Source of the DNA: Oryza sativa Japonica Group | Lineage: Eukaryota; Streptophyta; Magnoliopsida; Poales; Poaceae | Reading direction: 5' to 3' | Length of the DNA: 64,000 nt | Assembly (NCBI RefSeq): GCF_034140825.1 | Contig: NC_089041.1 | Coordinates: 1,064,001-1,128,000, forward strand | Shown here: in pieces, positions 32,286 to 43,320 of the stretch | How the letters are laid out: the number at the start of each line of letters is the position of its first letter | Numbering within the stretch: position 1 is the first letter of the stretch | Notes under the pieces: model-generated | What the model was told of the DNA's origin: nothing | What the model saw: only the letters and a program-made list of their open reading frames with translations | Database searches by the model: none | Made by a program: the position numbers and the translations under genes

Positions 32286-32714
32286 TTACTCTCCAAGCGC
32301 GAAAGCGGCAGCATCGAAGGTGTCAGACAGCCCGGTTCCCGTCTTGAAGGTGACCTTCTCCGGCGAGGCCTCGGTGACGTAGACCTCGACGACGCTGAGC
32401 CAGAGCAGTAGCTCCTTGGTCTTCACGCCGGCGATCTTCTTCAGCTTCCCCTTCTCGACGAACGCCGTGACCTCACCGGCGTAGGAGACGGTCTGCTTGA
32501 TCTTCTTGAAGGTGTGCTCGATCTTCTTCTTCCTCTGCACCAGCCACATGAACCCAGTGTCCCGGTTGTAGCCGAACTCCTCGATGTCCTCCAATGGCAG
32601 GAGGCCCTTGGGGAGGCCAAGTTCTTCCAGCAGCTCAATGGACTTGTTCCTGCAGATGGCATCTCCATTGATGATCTCCGCGCCGGAGCGGTGGCTCTCA
32701 ATTTGAGATGCCAT
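32286..32714 (-). CDS. DUF538 protein, copy 4
   Basis: Intronless, 142 aa from ATG at 32714 (MASQIESHRSGAEIINGDAI). The usual RKKS is RNKS at about residue 23-26; otherwise the core is complete (DIEEFGYNRDTGFMWLVQRK, ELLLWLSVVEVYVTEASPEK, FDAAAFALGE). An open frame reaching 32906 upstream is leader sequence, not conserved coding. TATA box about 100 bases upstream. Next on the left is F-box 1, on the right F-box 2. Confidence 0.95.
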   Translation of the reverse strand: MASQIESHRSGAEIINGDAICRNKSIELLEELGLPKGLLPLEDIEEFGYNRDTGFMWLVQRKKKIEHTFKKIKQTVSYAGEVTAFVEKGKLKKIAGVKTKELLLWLSVVEVYVTEASPEKVTFKTGTGLSDTFDAAAFALGE

Positions 32715-32807
32715 TGGATATGTAGTTTCAGGCCAAAAAAAATGCTTTGGTTTGTAAATGTGTTGGTGAGAGATTGTTGGTGATGGAAGATGAGATAGTG
32801 AGTTCTG

Positions 32808-32815
32808 TTTATATA
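32808..32815 (-). promoter_or_regulatory. TATA box, DUF538 copy 4
   Basis: TTTATATA on + in the conserved TTCTGTTTATATAGAGTTCT context, 94-101 bases before the ATG, with the shared GATGGAAGATGAGAT leader between. Confidence 0.75.
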
Positions 32816-34115
32816 GAGTTCTCAATTGAACACCAGCCTTTTCTGACCATGCAGTTGATAACTGCAAATTATAATTCTGAAGCACAAAATCCCTGACCAA
32901 GTCCACTAATTATGTAGTGCATACACTTCTTCAGCATCCCAGCATGCACTATACAACCAGCCAAGGATGACTGTTATTCATTCAGTTATTTATTTTTGGG
33001 AGGAACCAGGGATGACTTATCTGACCAATTAATTAGCACTGGTCTGGTCCAATTCATTTGGTTCATGATCAGTACTAGACACTAGTGCCATATCCCCTAG
33101 CACCACCAATTCAATGTTTCCAGAAATAGCCATAGGATGATAGGAACAAAAGGCAGATCACAAAATCAAAGTAATAATATTGGCAGCTTCAATCAGCAAT
33201 AGAAGGCATCTTACTCCTGTGTAATTATATAGAGCTCGAATGGTAAACTAATGCCATGGAGTTCCTCATGGCAGGCAGGCTAGTTTGATCTACTCTCTTT
33301 AAGAACATCAAATTCATAGAGCCAAATCCATTTTAGAATAATATCAAAATCAATCAGCACCAGAAGGCAAAGTGCTCTGCTGTCAATGCAATTCAATCTT
33401 ACTCCTATATAATTATATTGAGTGATCTCAAATGACAAATTAATGCCATGGAGTTCCTCATGGCAGGCAGGCTAGTGTCTACTCTATTTAGGAACATCAA
33501 GTTCATGCTTTAATGAGTCATGCTGCCCAATCCTTTTCAGGATGATACGGCCTAAAACCCCAGTTCTATTAACTGAAACTTCTACAAAAGTTTAAATAAC
33601 AGAAAATCCAGTCAAATCTCACAGGTTTTTATATTCACGATTTCTTCAAGTTATTATTCAGTTTACTTTTTACTAAACCATGTGCTCCCCAAAATAAAAA
33701 GAACACTAAGTCAGTAACCTCTGTATTTTCACAGTCTGAACTACTATAGGGTAGTAGGGTCAACCACTCAAACCTTGTCACTACTCATCAGAGCAAGGAG
33801 CCAATAACAAAGGATTCAATATATCGGTTCAAAGTGGGGCTTCCAAATCATGGATTGAGTATTACCTCAGATAAGAAGAGATGTAAACTTCAAAGATATA
33901 TATGCATGGTAACGATCATAAGCAGTTAAATGAGAAGAAACAAATGTTCACTGTGTGAGCCATCCTTTCTCAGTTGCATTACAAACTGAAATCAAACATC
34001 TTATCTGAGCACGGTCACATAGTACTCTCTTCTTACTTCAACTCCCCATCTTAAAAGATAATAAGAGGACTAGCTCTGTAAGATACCAGAAGCTTAATGG
34101 ATGGGTCACTGCACT
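32816..34115. other. Duplicated intergenic unit between DUF538 copy 4 and F-box 2
   Basis: No gene. An internal segment containing ATGCCATGGAGTTCCTCATG occurs twice here (about 33250 and 33445) and again at about 39180, showing a local sub-duplication. Otherwise it matches the other units. Confidence 0.65.
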
Positions 34116-35661
34116 TCAGTCTTCAGCTGGTTCCTCCGGCCTCCATATAGCAATATCTGAAAATACACAATTATAAAACTTATAACCATGAAATAGCTCA
34201 ACATCAACATCCAAATGAGGCATGCAATTTTGGAGGTAGTGCAGTCCTGTTCTGGAATGTATACTTAAGAAAAATAGTAGAATTAGAATAAGTCATCAAG
34301 ATATGCCTAAGCAATCCAGCTAATTTCAGGAACATTTCGTAACATGTCGAACCAAACAAAAAACAAGGTAAGAGAAACAGAATTTAATACTTTATGTGAT
34401 ATTGAATTTTTATAAACTCAATGTTGTTGAGCACAGAGCACATATATGGCAACTCATACTTTTTAAGTCGCTATAACTGAAAACTAAAGCTTACAGTCAA
34501 ATATCCATAATGGCGTAATTTTATACTTTTACGCTGCTAACTGAAATAATGCCTGGTCCGATTTAAGGGAGGCTGTACAGGATCTAGGCTAGTACCTGAA
34601 GTGTAAAAGCTCATGTAGGGGACGACGGTATAGTAGCCCTCCTCACACAGCTTCTTCACTTGGCCTGATTTGAGCTCAATTGTGAACACACCAATCTCTG
34701 ATGAGATGAAAATGGTATGCACGCCTTCGGCGAAACCGGCCAGTTCCCACGACAACGACGGGTTACCCACCGGATTCAGAAAGTCCAACCCAATTACCCA
34801 GGATTTTTTCCATTCCTCAATGCCATCATCACCCACATACCGCGACCACAGTAGGATGCTGCAATCTTCCACAGTAGCAAATCCCAGCCCACCATATCCT
34901 GATTCCATGAGGATGCCAACCTCATGCCCCAATGGGGGCGGGTCGATCTCCGAGAGCTCATGCCTGCCAATGTCATACCCCAGAATTCTCTTGCCACGCT
35001 CACATCTGAAGTAGAGCGTGTCTTGGACGAGGAGGCCAGGCAACATCTCAACATAGGAATCGAACGCAATGGAGGCCTGCGAGCTCCACTCTCCAGTCTC
35101 CGACGAGTACACGCACGCCCATGAGTGGTCATCCTCTCCTGTGCCCACGAAGACGACGAGGTAGGGGCCTCCATGGCAGTCAACATGGCGGCAGCCGCGT
35201 GTAGCGCACAGCACGGCCCCAGTGCAGTAGAAGTCCAGGTACGGGGGCTGAGGGAAGATGCGGTGGTCGCCGGTGGTCGGGTCCCAGACCATGAGGTCGA
35301 TGGGATTGAAGAGTTGGAGGAGGAGGCGGCCATGGCGGCAATCGAGCGCCCACCAGTAGGTGGGGAACTCGATGCTCGGTGGAGGGAAATCGGGGTAGAA
35401 TGGAGAGGGGGAGGTGGTGGCGACGAAGCGGGGGATGTAGGAGCTGTTGCTGCTGTGGTCAACGTTGTGGATGAAGCCGAGCATGGGAGGTGTTCGGTGG
35501 AATGCGCGGTAGCGGCGGAGGAAGGCGGGATCGGTGAGGAGTTGACGCCAGCGCTTGCAGACGAGGGAGGCGCGGACGAGGGACGCGGGATCGTCCGGCG
35601 GGATGTGGAGGAGGATCTCGTAGGTCATGTCGTCCACCAACTCCGGCGCCGCCGCCGCCAT
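34116..35661 (-). CDS. F-box protein 2 (2 exons)
   Basis: Exons on the minus strand are 34596-35661 and 34116-34156, GT-AG, giving 368 aa. From MAAAAPELVDDM, the F-box is at about residues 8-52 (TYEILLHIPPDDPASLVRAS, LVCKRWRQLLTD). The F-box-associated region includes WWALDCRHGRLLLQLFNP, DLMVWDPTTGDHRIFPQPP, SWACVYSSETGEWSSQAS and GVFTIELKSGQVKKL. The last exon gives DIAIWRPEEPAED. It is open throughout and looks functional. Differences from F-box 1 cluster in the associated domain, which in this family chooses the substrate. Upstream in-frame codons to 35799 are not conserved. Confidence 0.9.
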
Positions 35662-36147
35662 GCTCGCCGTCGCCGTCGCCGTCGCCGGAGCGAGGGTTTG
35701 GGAATTTGGAGTTGGGGTGGGGTCGAGAGGAAAGAAGGCGGTGGTGGACAAGACAACCGTCTCGAGTGGGGCCCACGAGTCGATGAGAGTCGTGTACAAT
35801 CACAGCTGCTCATAATATGCTCAATTTTATTTATTTATTTATTGGCAGGGATAATATGCTCATATCAGTTTGAGTACAAGGGTGAAGGGTCCTTTGTTTT
35901 TGTTTGTTTTGCACCTCGAACTCTGGCACCCAAAAGAATTTTCAGCAATTTAAACAGCAATGACAATGTGCACGTTAGTCCTTAGTCACTGTTTTTTTTC
36001 TTTTCTCTTTATGATGAAAGGGAACAAATATATATAGGACTATACTCGAATGTTTGTAATACAAAAGAGATAATAGTAAGTACATGGTGACCTAAGATAG
36101 TGGCTTTAATCCTTTTACACAGTTGAGATTATGGTCTTTCATAATTT
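35662..36147. other. Intergenic region between F-box 2 and DUF538 copy 5
   Basis: Promoter-side flank of F-box 2, including GC-rich leader to about 35720, then AT-rich spacer and the conserved 3' flank of DUF538 copy 5 (36060-36147). No other feature. Confidence 0.5.
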
Positions 36148-36576
36148 CTACTCCCCGAGAGCAAAAGCAGTGGCATCGAAGTTATCAGAGAGCCCGGTTC
36201 CAGTCTTGAAGGTGACCTTCTCCGGCGAGGCCTCGGCGACGTACACCTCGACGACGCTGAGCCAGAGCAGCAGCTCCTTGGTCTTCACGCCGGTGATCTT
36301 CTTCAGCTTCCCCTTCTCGACGAACGCCGTGACCTCGCCGGCGTAGGAAACGGTCTGCTTGATCTTCTTGAAGGTGTGCTCGATCTTCTTCTTCCTCTGC
36401 ACCATCCACATGAATCCAGTGTCCCTGTTGTAGCCGAACTCCTCGATGTCCTCCAATGGCAGGAGGCCCTTGGGGAGGCCAAGTTCTTCCAGCAGCTCAA
36501 TGGACTTCTTCCTGCAGATGGCATCTCCATTGACGATCTCCGCGCTGGCACGGTGGCTCTCAATTTGAGATGCCAT
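36148..36576 (-). CDS. DUF538 protein, copy 5
   Basis: Intronless, 142 aa (MASQIESHRASAEIVNGDAI to FDATAFALGE). Near-identical core: KKSIELLEELGLPKGLLPLE, GFMWMVQRKKKIEHTFKKIK, ELLLWLSVVEVYVAEASPEK. The only notable terminal change is LSDNFDATAF in place of LSDTFDATAF. No disruptions. TATA box about 100 bases upstream. Confidence 0.95.
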   Translation of the reverse strand: MASQIESHRASAEIVNGDAICRKKSIELLEELGLPKGLLPLEDIEEFGYNRDTGFMWMVQRKKKIEHTFKKIKQTVSYAGEVTAFVEKGKLKKITGVKTKELLLWLSVVEVYVAEASPEKVTFKTGTGLSDNFDATAFALGE

Positions 36577-36677
36577 TGGGTATGTAGTTTCAGGTGAAGA
36601 AGTTTTAGTTTGAAATTTGGGTTGTGTGCAAATGGGTTGTGAGATTGTTGTGATGGAAGATGAGATGTGGGGTTCTG

Positions 36678-36685
36678 TTTATATA
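36678..36685 (-). promoter_or_regulatory. TATA box, DUF538 copy 5
   Basis: TTTATATA on + in GTTCTGTTTATATAGAATTG; same position and leader as copies 2-4. Confidence 0.75.
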
Positions 36686-37429
36686 GAATTGTGAAAGTTT
36701 GTTCATTCTGACAAGATTTGTTCAGACTGTAGAGGCAAAGATTATGGACTTTGGATTTCAAGTCGTGAAGAACAAAGCCTCGAGTCATGCCACAACTGTA
36801 CCCCAGCCTTTTCTGACCATACCATGCATATTCACTCTGACGTAGCACAAAGTTCCTGACCAAGTCCATCCACTGATGAATACTACACACTTCAGCATCT
36901 CAGCAAGCAATGTTACACAGCACGGTTATGGATGTACGCTGGGCAGCCAGCCAGAGATGACTTATCTGACCAATTAGCACTGGTCCGGTCCAATTCGCTG
37001 GGCTCATGATCTAGCATGAATACTACTTCCCGTTCTTCGAAAACAAGCTAACATTCAAGTTTCACACACTTTCATACAACTTCAGTCCATGTAATTTTGC
37101 ACAGTACAGGTTCGTAAAGTATGCTCACTTTACAAGTACCAACTAATACAATTTCAAGAGAGAAATTTTACAAACCTGCTAAGCCTAAGATGAATGCACA
37201 AGCGAGTCAAAGTAATGCAAATGAATAGCTGTAATTACAAGATTTGGCTCTATTCTGATCACTTCCAATATTCTTGAAGTCTACCACCTTTAGTTCCATG
37301 TAAGCTTTTGATTCTCTCCTGGGAGAGCTCTCATCTTCCCTTGCGAACTCTGAATTTCTTGCTCTTCAACTCTTAACTTTCTGTCTTGAAAGAAGATGCA
37401 CGGCACATACAAAGCGAGGCACTGACCCA
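36686..37429. other. Intergenic region upstream of DUF538 copy 5
   Basis: The first 300 bases match the promoter-side flanks of copies 3 and 4 (GACCAAGTCCA, GATGACTTATCTGACCAATT). The rest is anonymous AT-rich DNA. Confidence 0.5.
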
Positions 37430-38430
37430 TCATGTGGCTGATCACTTCTTCTTGTTACACTTGTTCGCCTCGAAGTATCGCCCGCAAGTTACTGCATCAG
37501 GAGGGATGATGCCTCCTTCCTGTCAATCACCATCGCATAAACAGATCAGATGCGCCTATGGCCATTCCACCATGGCTGTCCATTGAAAGTCAACTGGTAC
37601 AAGAGCACATAGTAAACACTAGTATTAGAATGAACACGTATATTTTACACTACCAGCTAAACAGAAAACTACATTGCAATAAGTTCAGCTTTCACCCGGC
37701 GAAAATAAGTTCAGCTTTCCAACCCTCCCATCTAGAATACTTGACCCAGGAATTCTCACTACTACTCCGATAGTTCAAATTACTTCCCAGATTTCAGCTT
37801 TAGAACTACCCACACACTATGTTGACACGCCTACATCATAGTAAAAAACGATGCTAAACCAACTGATGTAACATCAAAGAATTCATTGCGTGGGTCAAGC
37901 CGCTTACTCTTCCATGCCTTGATCCTCTTGACTGCCAGCCTACATAAGGGAAATTAAAAAAAAAAAAGGAGACACCACTGCTAACTTAGCAATACATATT
38001 GAGATAAATAATGCATGTGTGTTCAATCTGAAATGATGTTCAGAGTTCAGACATACAAGATTGTTGATCCCCATAGTATTCTACTACTAGTGATAATAAC
38101 TGGCATAGCTTTAGCTAAAAAAAGAATCACATAGACTGTAGTGCTCAAACTAAACAACTTGAGTACATATTATTTCAAGTTTTTTTTGTGTGTTCAGCGA
38201 TGTGAAAAACAATTTAAAGGGTTAACACAGCATCCGCATTGGATTGACTACAATGAATTGTTCTGCAACACCCCATCCTTACTCACCTTGTGAATTCCTA
38301 AAGCTTAAGAGTCATTAGCTTTGCCTTCTGTCGTGAGGAACTTTCTCTTGCAGCCCACCTCATGCCCTCAGTTCCTTTAGAGATGCCAGTGAACACTGCA
38401 TGCCTTGCAGCAAGCACTTCGGTCAGTATC
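37430..38430 (-). pseudogene. Second decayed copy of the small mitochondrial-type gene, with an orphan terminal exon
   Basis: An exon 2 copy (about 38420-38287, ending CACAAG|GTGAG) is frameshifted and interrupted. An exon 3 copy (about 37947-37870), after an acceptor TATGTAG, reads LAVKRIKAWKSKRLDPRNEF before losing similarity. Further along the minus strand (about 37525-37445) a clean exon-like piece follows an acceptor GACAG: EGGIIPPDAVTCGRYFEANK then CNKKK and a stop. It has no counterpart in the intact gene at 7.8-10.3 kb. It may be an alternative last exon or belong to an unrelated lost gene. Confidence 0.55.
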
Positions 38431-39725
38431 AAGAGCAAAACATAATTATAGCATCAGAATCAAAGGCAAAGCATAATTATAGCAAACAGGTAAGTTTTTC
38501 ATGCACTAATGAACTTCATTGCCAGATGAAATAGATATTGTGGAACATCCATTTAGTAAGGTTCATCAGTTTAAGTTTACTAGCTCAATATTAATTTAAC
38601 TAATCCGAGCCAGAGGAAGGCAACAAAACTAAGTTATGATCACAATTCACAAAGGCAGATATAGAAATCCTGCACACAACAAAAGGTTGAGCTTGGAGGA
38701 AAACAAAGCTGCCATGCCACCAAAAGGACTGCAAGTGACCTGTCATCATCAAGTTAATTTACAAACACCGTATGCAAATTCATAAACCTCATCCTTAAAT
38801 AAAACGAACACCTACCCAAATCTGTGTCAAAAAAACAAACACACCTACCCAAATTCAGCCTAAAAAAATGCAGGGAGTCAGGTGCCCTATTTGCATATGG
38901 TCATATACGCTAGTGCGCCACACTGTGGCTTAGGAATAATCAATACGTCAAGAGACTGATGCACATGGTTTGTGATAGGCTACAGGAGACCAAAAAAAAA
39001 ACTATGTAGTTTGTTAAAGCATTAAGTAAACATCAAGTGAATGTGCTATATGCCTATTTCCACTCAATTGTTTTCAGAAAAAGCTACAGGAACAAAAAGA
39101 GATAAAAAAAAGACAAGTGCAAAACCACAACATTGACAGCTTTCAATCTGCTGTATTTTACTTCAAATGACAAACTAAAGGCATGGAGTTCCTCATGGCA
39201 GGCTTGTTGGTACTATACTTAAGAACATTGAATGATGAGTCATACAGTCAAATCCTTTTTAGAATAACATGGCCAAAAATCCCAGCTCCATTTAACTGAA
39301 GCTATTACAGCAGTTTAAATGTAGTCAAATCTCCCGGTTTCGAAGTCTGGACTACACAGAGTCAACCACTTAAATTTATCACTACTCACTAGGGCACGTG
39401 CAAAAACGGAATATTCAATATATCAGTTCCAAGAGGGCTTCCCAGTCATGGATTGAGTATTGTCTCAAATAAGAAGAAATGTAAACCTGAAAGATAGATC
39501 CTGGGTAACGATAATAAGCAGTTAAACGAGAAGAAACAAGTTGCGTGAGTCATCCTTTCTCACTTGCATTACAAACTGAAATCAAACATTTTCATTGCGC
39601 ACGATCACATACTTTCTTCTTACTTCCACTCCCCACCAAAAAGGATAAAAGAAAAAAAGAAGACTTAAAGTTCAAAGGACTAGCTCTGTAAGGTAGAAGC
39701 AGCTCAATGGATCGGTCTGAATGGA
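38431..39725. other. Duplicated intergenic unit between pseudogene and F-box 3
   Basis: No gene. Matches the other units (for example GGCATGGAGTTCCTCATGGC at about 39180, TCAATATATCAGTTCC at about 39415). A short piece with CAATACGTCAAGAGACTG at about 38940 also matches 25110 in the F-box-less unit. Confidence 0.55.
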
Positions 39726-40000
39726 TCACTGCATTCCAGCTGGCTGCGCTAACCTCTTCCTAGCAAGATCTGAAGATATGCAAAGAATAGAACTCATAAC
39801 CATATATAATAGCTCAACATGAACACCCAAATAAGGCATGCAATACTTTTTGGGGAAGTATAAATGTATAATAGATCAAGTCATCAAGATATGCCTAGGC
39901 AATTTAGCTAATTTCAGGAACATTTCGTAACATGTACTAGAACCAAACAAAAAATTGGGTAAGAACAACAGAGATCTATGTGATATGTGACATTGAATTT

Positions 40001-40066
<66 letters not shown>

Positions 40067-41236
40067 ACTGTTCTGAAGCACAGGGCATATATGTGGTAAC
40101 CCATACTTTTTAAGCCACTAACTCAAACAATGCCTAGTCTGAATTTTTGAAATTTCAACTAAGGCAAGCTGTACAAGATCTAGGCTATTACCTGAAGTGT
40201 AGAAGCTCATGTAGGGAATGACGGCATAGTAGGGCCTGCTCTCACCAACCTTCTTCACTTGGCCTGATTTGAGCTCAATTGCAAACAAGTCAACATCTGT
40301 CAACATGAAAATTATATCTGTGCCTTCTGCGAAACCAACCAGACCACCTGAGTAAAAGAAGTTAGGGATCAGCATGTCCAACTCAATTATCCTGGATTGT
40401 TCCCATTCCTCAATGCCATCATAACACACATACTGCGACCACAGTACGAGGCCGCAAGCTTCCACAGTAGCAAATCACAGCCCACCATATTCTGATTCTA
40501 TGAGGATGCCACCATCATGCCCCAATGGTGGGTCGATCTCTGAAAGCTCATGCTTGCCAATGTCATATCCCAGAATTTTCGTGCCATACTCACAGTAGAA
40601 GTAGAGTGTGTTTTCGGCGAGGACGCTGGGCAACATCTCAACATAGGAATCGAGCACAATGGAGGCCTGCGAGCTCCACTCTCCAGTCTTCGACGAGTAT
40701 ACACACGCCCATGAGTGATCATGCCTTCCTGTGCCCACGAAGACGACGAGGAAGGGGCCTTGGTGACAGTCCAGATGGTGGCAGTCGCTTGCAGCGCATA
40801 GCACGGCGCCAGTGCAGTAGGCGTGCGGGTGCGGGGGCAGAGGAAAGCGATGCTGGTCGCCGGTGATGGGGTCCCAGACCATGAGTTCCATGGGATTGAA
40901 GAGGTGGGAGAGGACCCGGCCGTGGCGGCAGTCGAGCGCCCACCACCAGTTGGGGGGATCGATGGCCGGTGGGGAGAATGGCGACGCGGCGGTAGTGGGG
41001 ACGAAGCGGGGGACGGAGGAGATCGCCTTGTTGCCGTCAACGTTGTGGAGGAAGCCGAGCACGGGAGGTGTTCGGTGGAATGCGCGGTAGCGGCGGAGGA
41101 AGGCGGGGTCGGTGAGGATGCGACGCCAGGGCTTGCAGACGAGGGAGGCGTGGACGAGGTGCGCGGGTTCATCCGGCGGGATGCGGAGGAGGATCTCGGC
41201 GGCGATGTCGTCGATCAACTCCGGCGCCGACGCCAT
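39726..41236 (-). pseudogene. F-box gene 3 with a single in-frame stop
   Basis: Same structure as F-box 1 and 2: exons 40192-41236 and 39726-39769 with intact GT-AG sites and phase (363 codons). It begins MASAPELIDDIAAEILLRIP with a normal F-box and most of the associated region (WWALDCRHGRVLSHLFNPME, SWACVYSSKTGEWSSQAS). Codon 254 is TGA (40475-40477), where the paralogues have GGA in GGLGFAT. Beyond it the frame is open to the normal end (SQYVCYDGIEEWEQ, KSGQVKKVG, then DLARKRLAQPAGMQ). The change is one base (G to T on the coding strand), so inactivation looks recent, or a truncated 253-aa F-box protein is made. Confidence 0.85.
40003..40063. repeat. (AT)n microsatellite, about 30 units
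   Basis: Uninterrupted AT dinucleotides inside the intron of F-box gene 3. Probably highly length-polymorphic. Confidence 0.97.
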
Positions 41237-41737
41237 GCGGGAGGACGCGGCTCGCTCGCCGTCGCTGGAGCGAGGGTTTGGGTGGGAGAGGAGGAGGTGA
41301 ACTCGGACTCGCGGCTACTTGGTGCGGTTCGACCGTCGCGGGAAGGGAGTCGCTGTCAAGTGGGGCCCACGAGGCAGTGAGAGTGAGACTCATGGTTTGA
41401 AAGAACTACAGTTCTTCCATTTTCAAGCGAGTATCAAATATTCACATGTTAAAAATGGATTCCCCAAAATTACACCGAACTCAAAAAAAAACCCGAGAAG
41501 ATTAGTATTCCCCAAAATTAACTGTACGTCTGTACCGATAAATTAATAAGTATACCTTAATTAAACATGCAAAACAGTGAATTTTTTTAATATATCCGAA
41601 CAAATACAGGAATATACTCATATGTGACTGTGTTTGCAATACAGAGATACAACAGTACATGGTGATGTAAGAAAGTGGCTTTAAGCCTTTTACATAATTT
41701 AGACGATAGGAGTAGCCGACTCATTAGACCTTAGTTC
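41237..41737. other. Intergenic region between F-box 3 and DUF538 copy 6
   Basis: GC-rich leader of F-box 3 to about 41380, AT-rich spacer, then the conserved DUF538 3' flank (about 41640-41737). No other feature. Confidence 0.5.
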
Positions 41738-42166
41738 TTACTCCCCGAGAGCAAAAGCAGTGGCATCGAAGGTATCAGAGAGCCCAGTTCCAGTCTTGAA
41801 GGTGACCTTCTCCGGCGAGGCATCGGCGACGTAGACCTCGACGACGCTGAGCCAGAGCAGCAGCTCCTTGGTCTTCACGCCGGTGATCTTCTTCAGCTTC
41901 CCCTTCTCGACGAACGCCGTGACCTCGCCGGCGTAGGAGACGGTCTGCTTGATCTTCTTGAAGGTGTGCTCGATCTTCTTCTTCCTCTGCACCAGCCACA
42001 TGAATCCTGTTTCCTTGTTGTAGCCAAACTCCTCGATGTCCTCCAATGGCAGGAGGCCCTTGGGGAGGCCGAGCTCCTCCAGCAGCTCGATGGACTTCTT
42101 CCTGCTGACGCCGTCTCCACTGACGATCTCCGCGCCGGCACGGTGGCTCTCAACCTGTGATGCCAT
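41738..42166 (-). CDS. DUF538 protein, copy 6
   Basis: Intronless, 142 aa (MASQVESHRAGAEIVSGDGV). It shares GDGV and FGYNKETGFMWLVQRK with copy 1, and FDATAFALGE with copies 1 and 5. The DUF538 core is complete. The TATA box (42283-42290) sits in a slightly different context from copies 2-5. This is the last DUF538 copy before the Lines-type gene. Confidence 0.95.
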   Translation of the reverse strand: MASQVESHRAGAEIVSGDGVSRKKSIELLEELGLPKGLLPLEDIEEFGYNKETGFMWLVQRKKKIEHTFKKIKQTVSYAGEVTAFVEKGKLKKITGVKTKELLLWLSVVEVYVADASPEKVTFKTGTGLSDTFDATAFALGE

Positions 42167-42282
42167 TGGCTTAGCTATAAATCTCTCTAGCTCGGTCGAA
42201 ATGCAATCCCACTGAAGAGTAGCTTTAGTTTGCAGGAAGTGATGAGCTTGCTCTGATGGAAGATGAGATTGATCAGGGCCAG

Positions 42283-42290
42283 TTTATATA
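42283..42290 (-). promoter_or_regulatory. TATA box, DUF538 copy 6
   Basis: TTTATATA on + in CAGTTTATATAGATGCAC, about 117 bases before the ATG; the GATGGAAGATGAGAT leader motif is also present. Confidence 0.7.
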
Positions 42291-43320
42291 GATGCACGGA
42301 GAGGCCAGCCTATGTGCTGTTCATTCTGAATGAGACACAAGCTTTGCTTTCAGACTAGCAAGCAATGGAAGTCTTGGAGCAATGACTTTGCTCTCTCGCC
42401 TTCTCTGACCGTGCATTGTCTATCGCACGAAGTACCTGACTGACCAAGTCAATCCGGGCCTGCAAATGGAATAAAAGAAACATATTTGAGTCACTTGTCA
42501 CGGCGCATATAGTAGGAACAGTTAGCCGCACACCACGGCGAAACCAACGTACGGGTTAGTTAGCCAGATACGACTATAAAACTTGGCCAATATGAAATGA
42601 CATTTATGTAGCAGCTCTAGCGCTGGTCCAGTCCAATACGTTAGGCTCACCAAGCTGCACTACATAGAACACTACAAAATTATTGTTTCTCTCTCAAATC
42701 AATTAAGAAGTTTCACATTTTCTCTATCGAATTGTAGCAATCTATCAAAGTAACTAGTATATGCACGCTAGTTAAATAAATAGTACTTCGTACTAGGCTA
42801 CTAGCTAGTGAAGTAACATTCATTCGTTCATTCATTTTCTTTTCTTTTCTTTTTCTTGTTTTGAAAACTTAGGCAAGAAATGCCTTATATGTATTGATGT
42901 AGCAGGAGAGTTCAGTTAGAAAGTAACATGTACAGGATAATTTCATTCGTTTCAAGGGGCAGGCTAGTGTTCACGTATGAAAATGATCAATCAGTTTTAA
43001 GGCGAGACAGGAGAATGAGTATTTCACTGCTAATGGTTCATGTAACTCATAAGCAACATGAAATTAGGCCCAGAAAAGTAGGGCTAAAGGTATACTAGTA
43101 AATCAAGAGAAGATAATCAAGCTGATTGCACCTCCATTTTGCAGCGGCCACCCTGACAAGGATGCCAAACGGCGGATGAGCCTTGTGGAGAACAGAAGAT
43201 TAATTCAACATTTGTTTGTTGCATGAATCGGACCATACAACATAAAGACCAGAGCAAAGGATAAACTGATTACCAGAAGGTCATTCCACGAGTAGCATGT
43301 AACAACATGCTACTCAAATT
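42291..43320. other. Intergenic region between DUF538 copy 6 and the Lines-type gene
   Basis: AT-rich, no gene seen. The part nearest 43320 is the 3' UTR of the Lines-type gene. TTCATTCGTTCATTCATTTT simple-sequence occurs near 42820. Confidence 0.5.

Noticed and set aside
35125-35985. 286-codon + strand frame opposite F-box 2
   Set aside because: Antisense shadow of a GC-rich coding region; Glu/Gly/Arg-rich low-complexity product, no homology to anything recognised.
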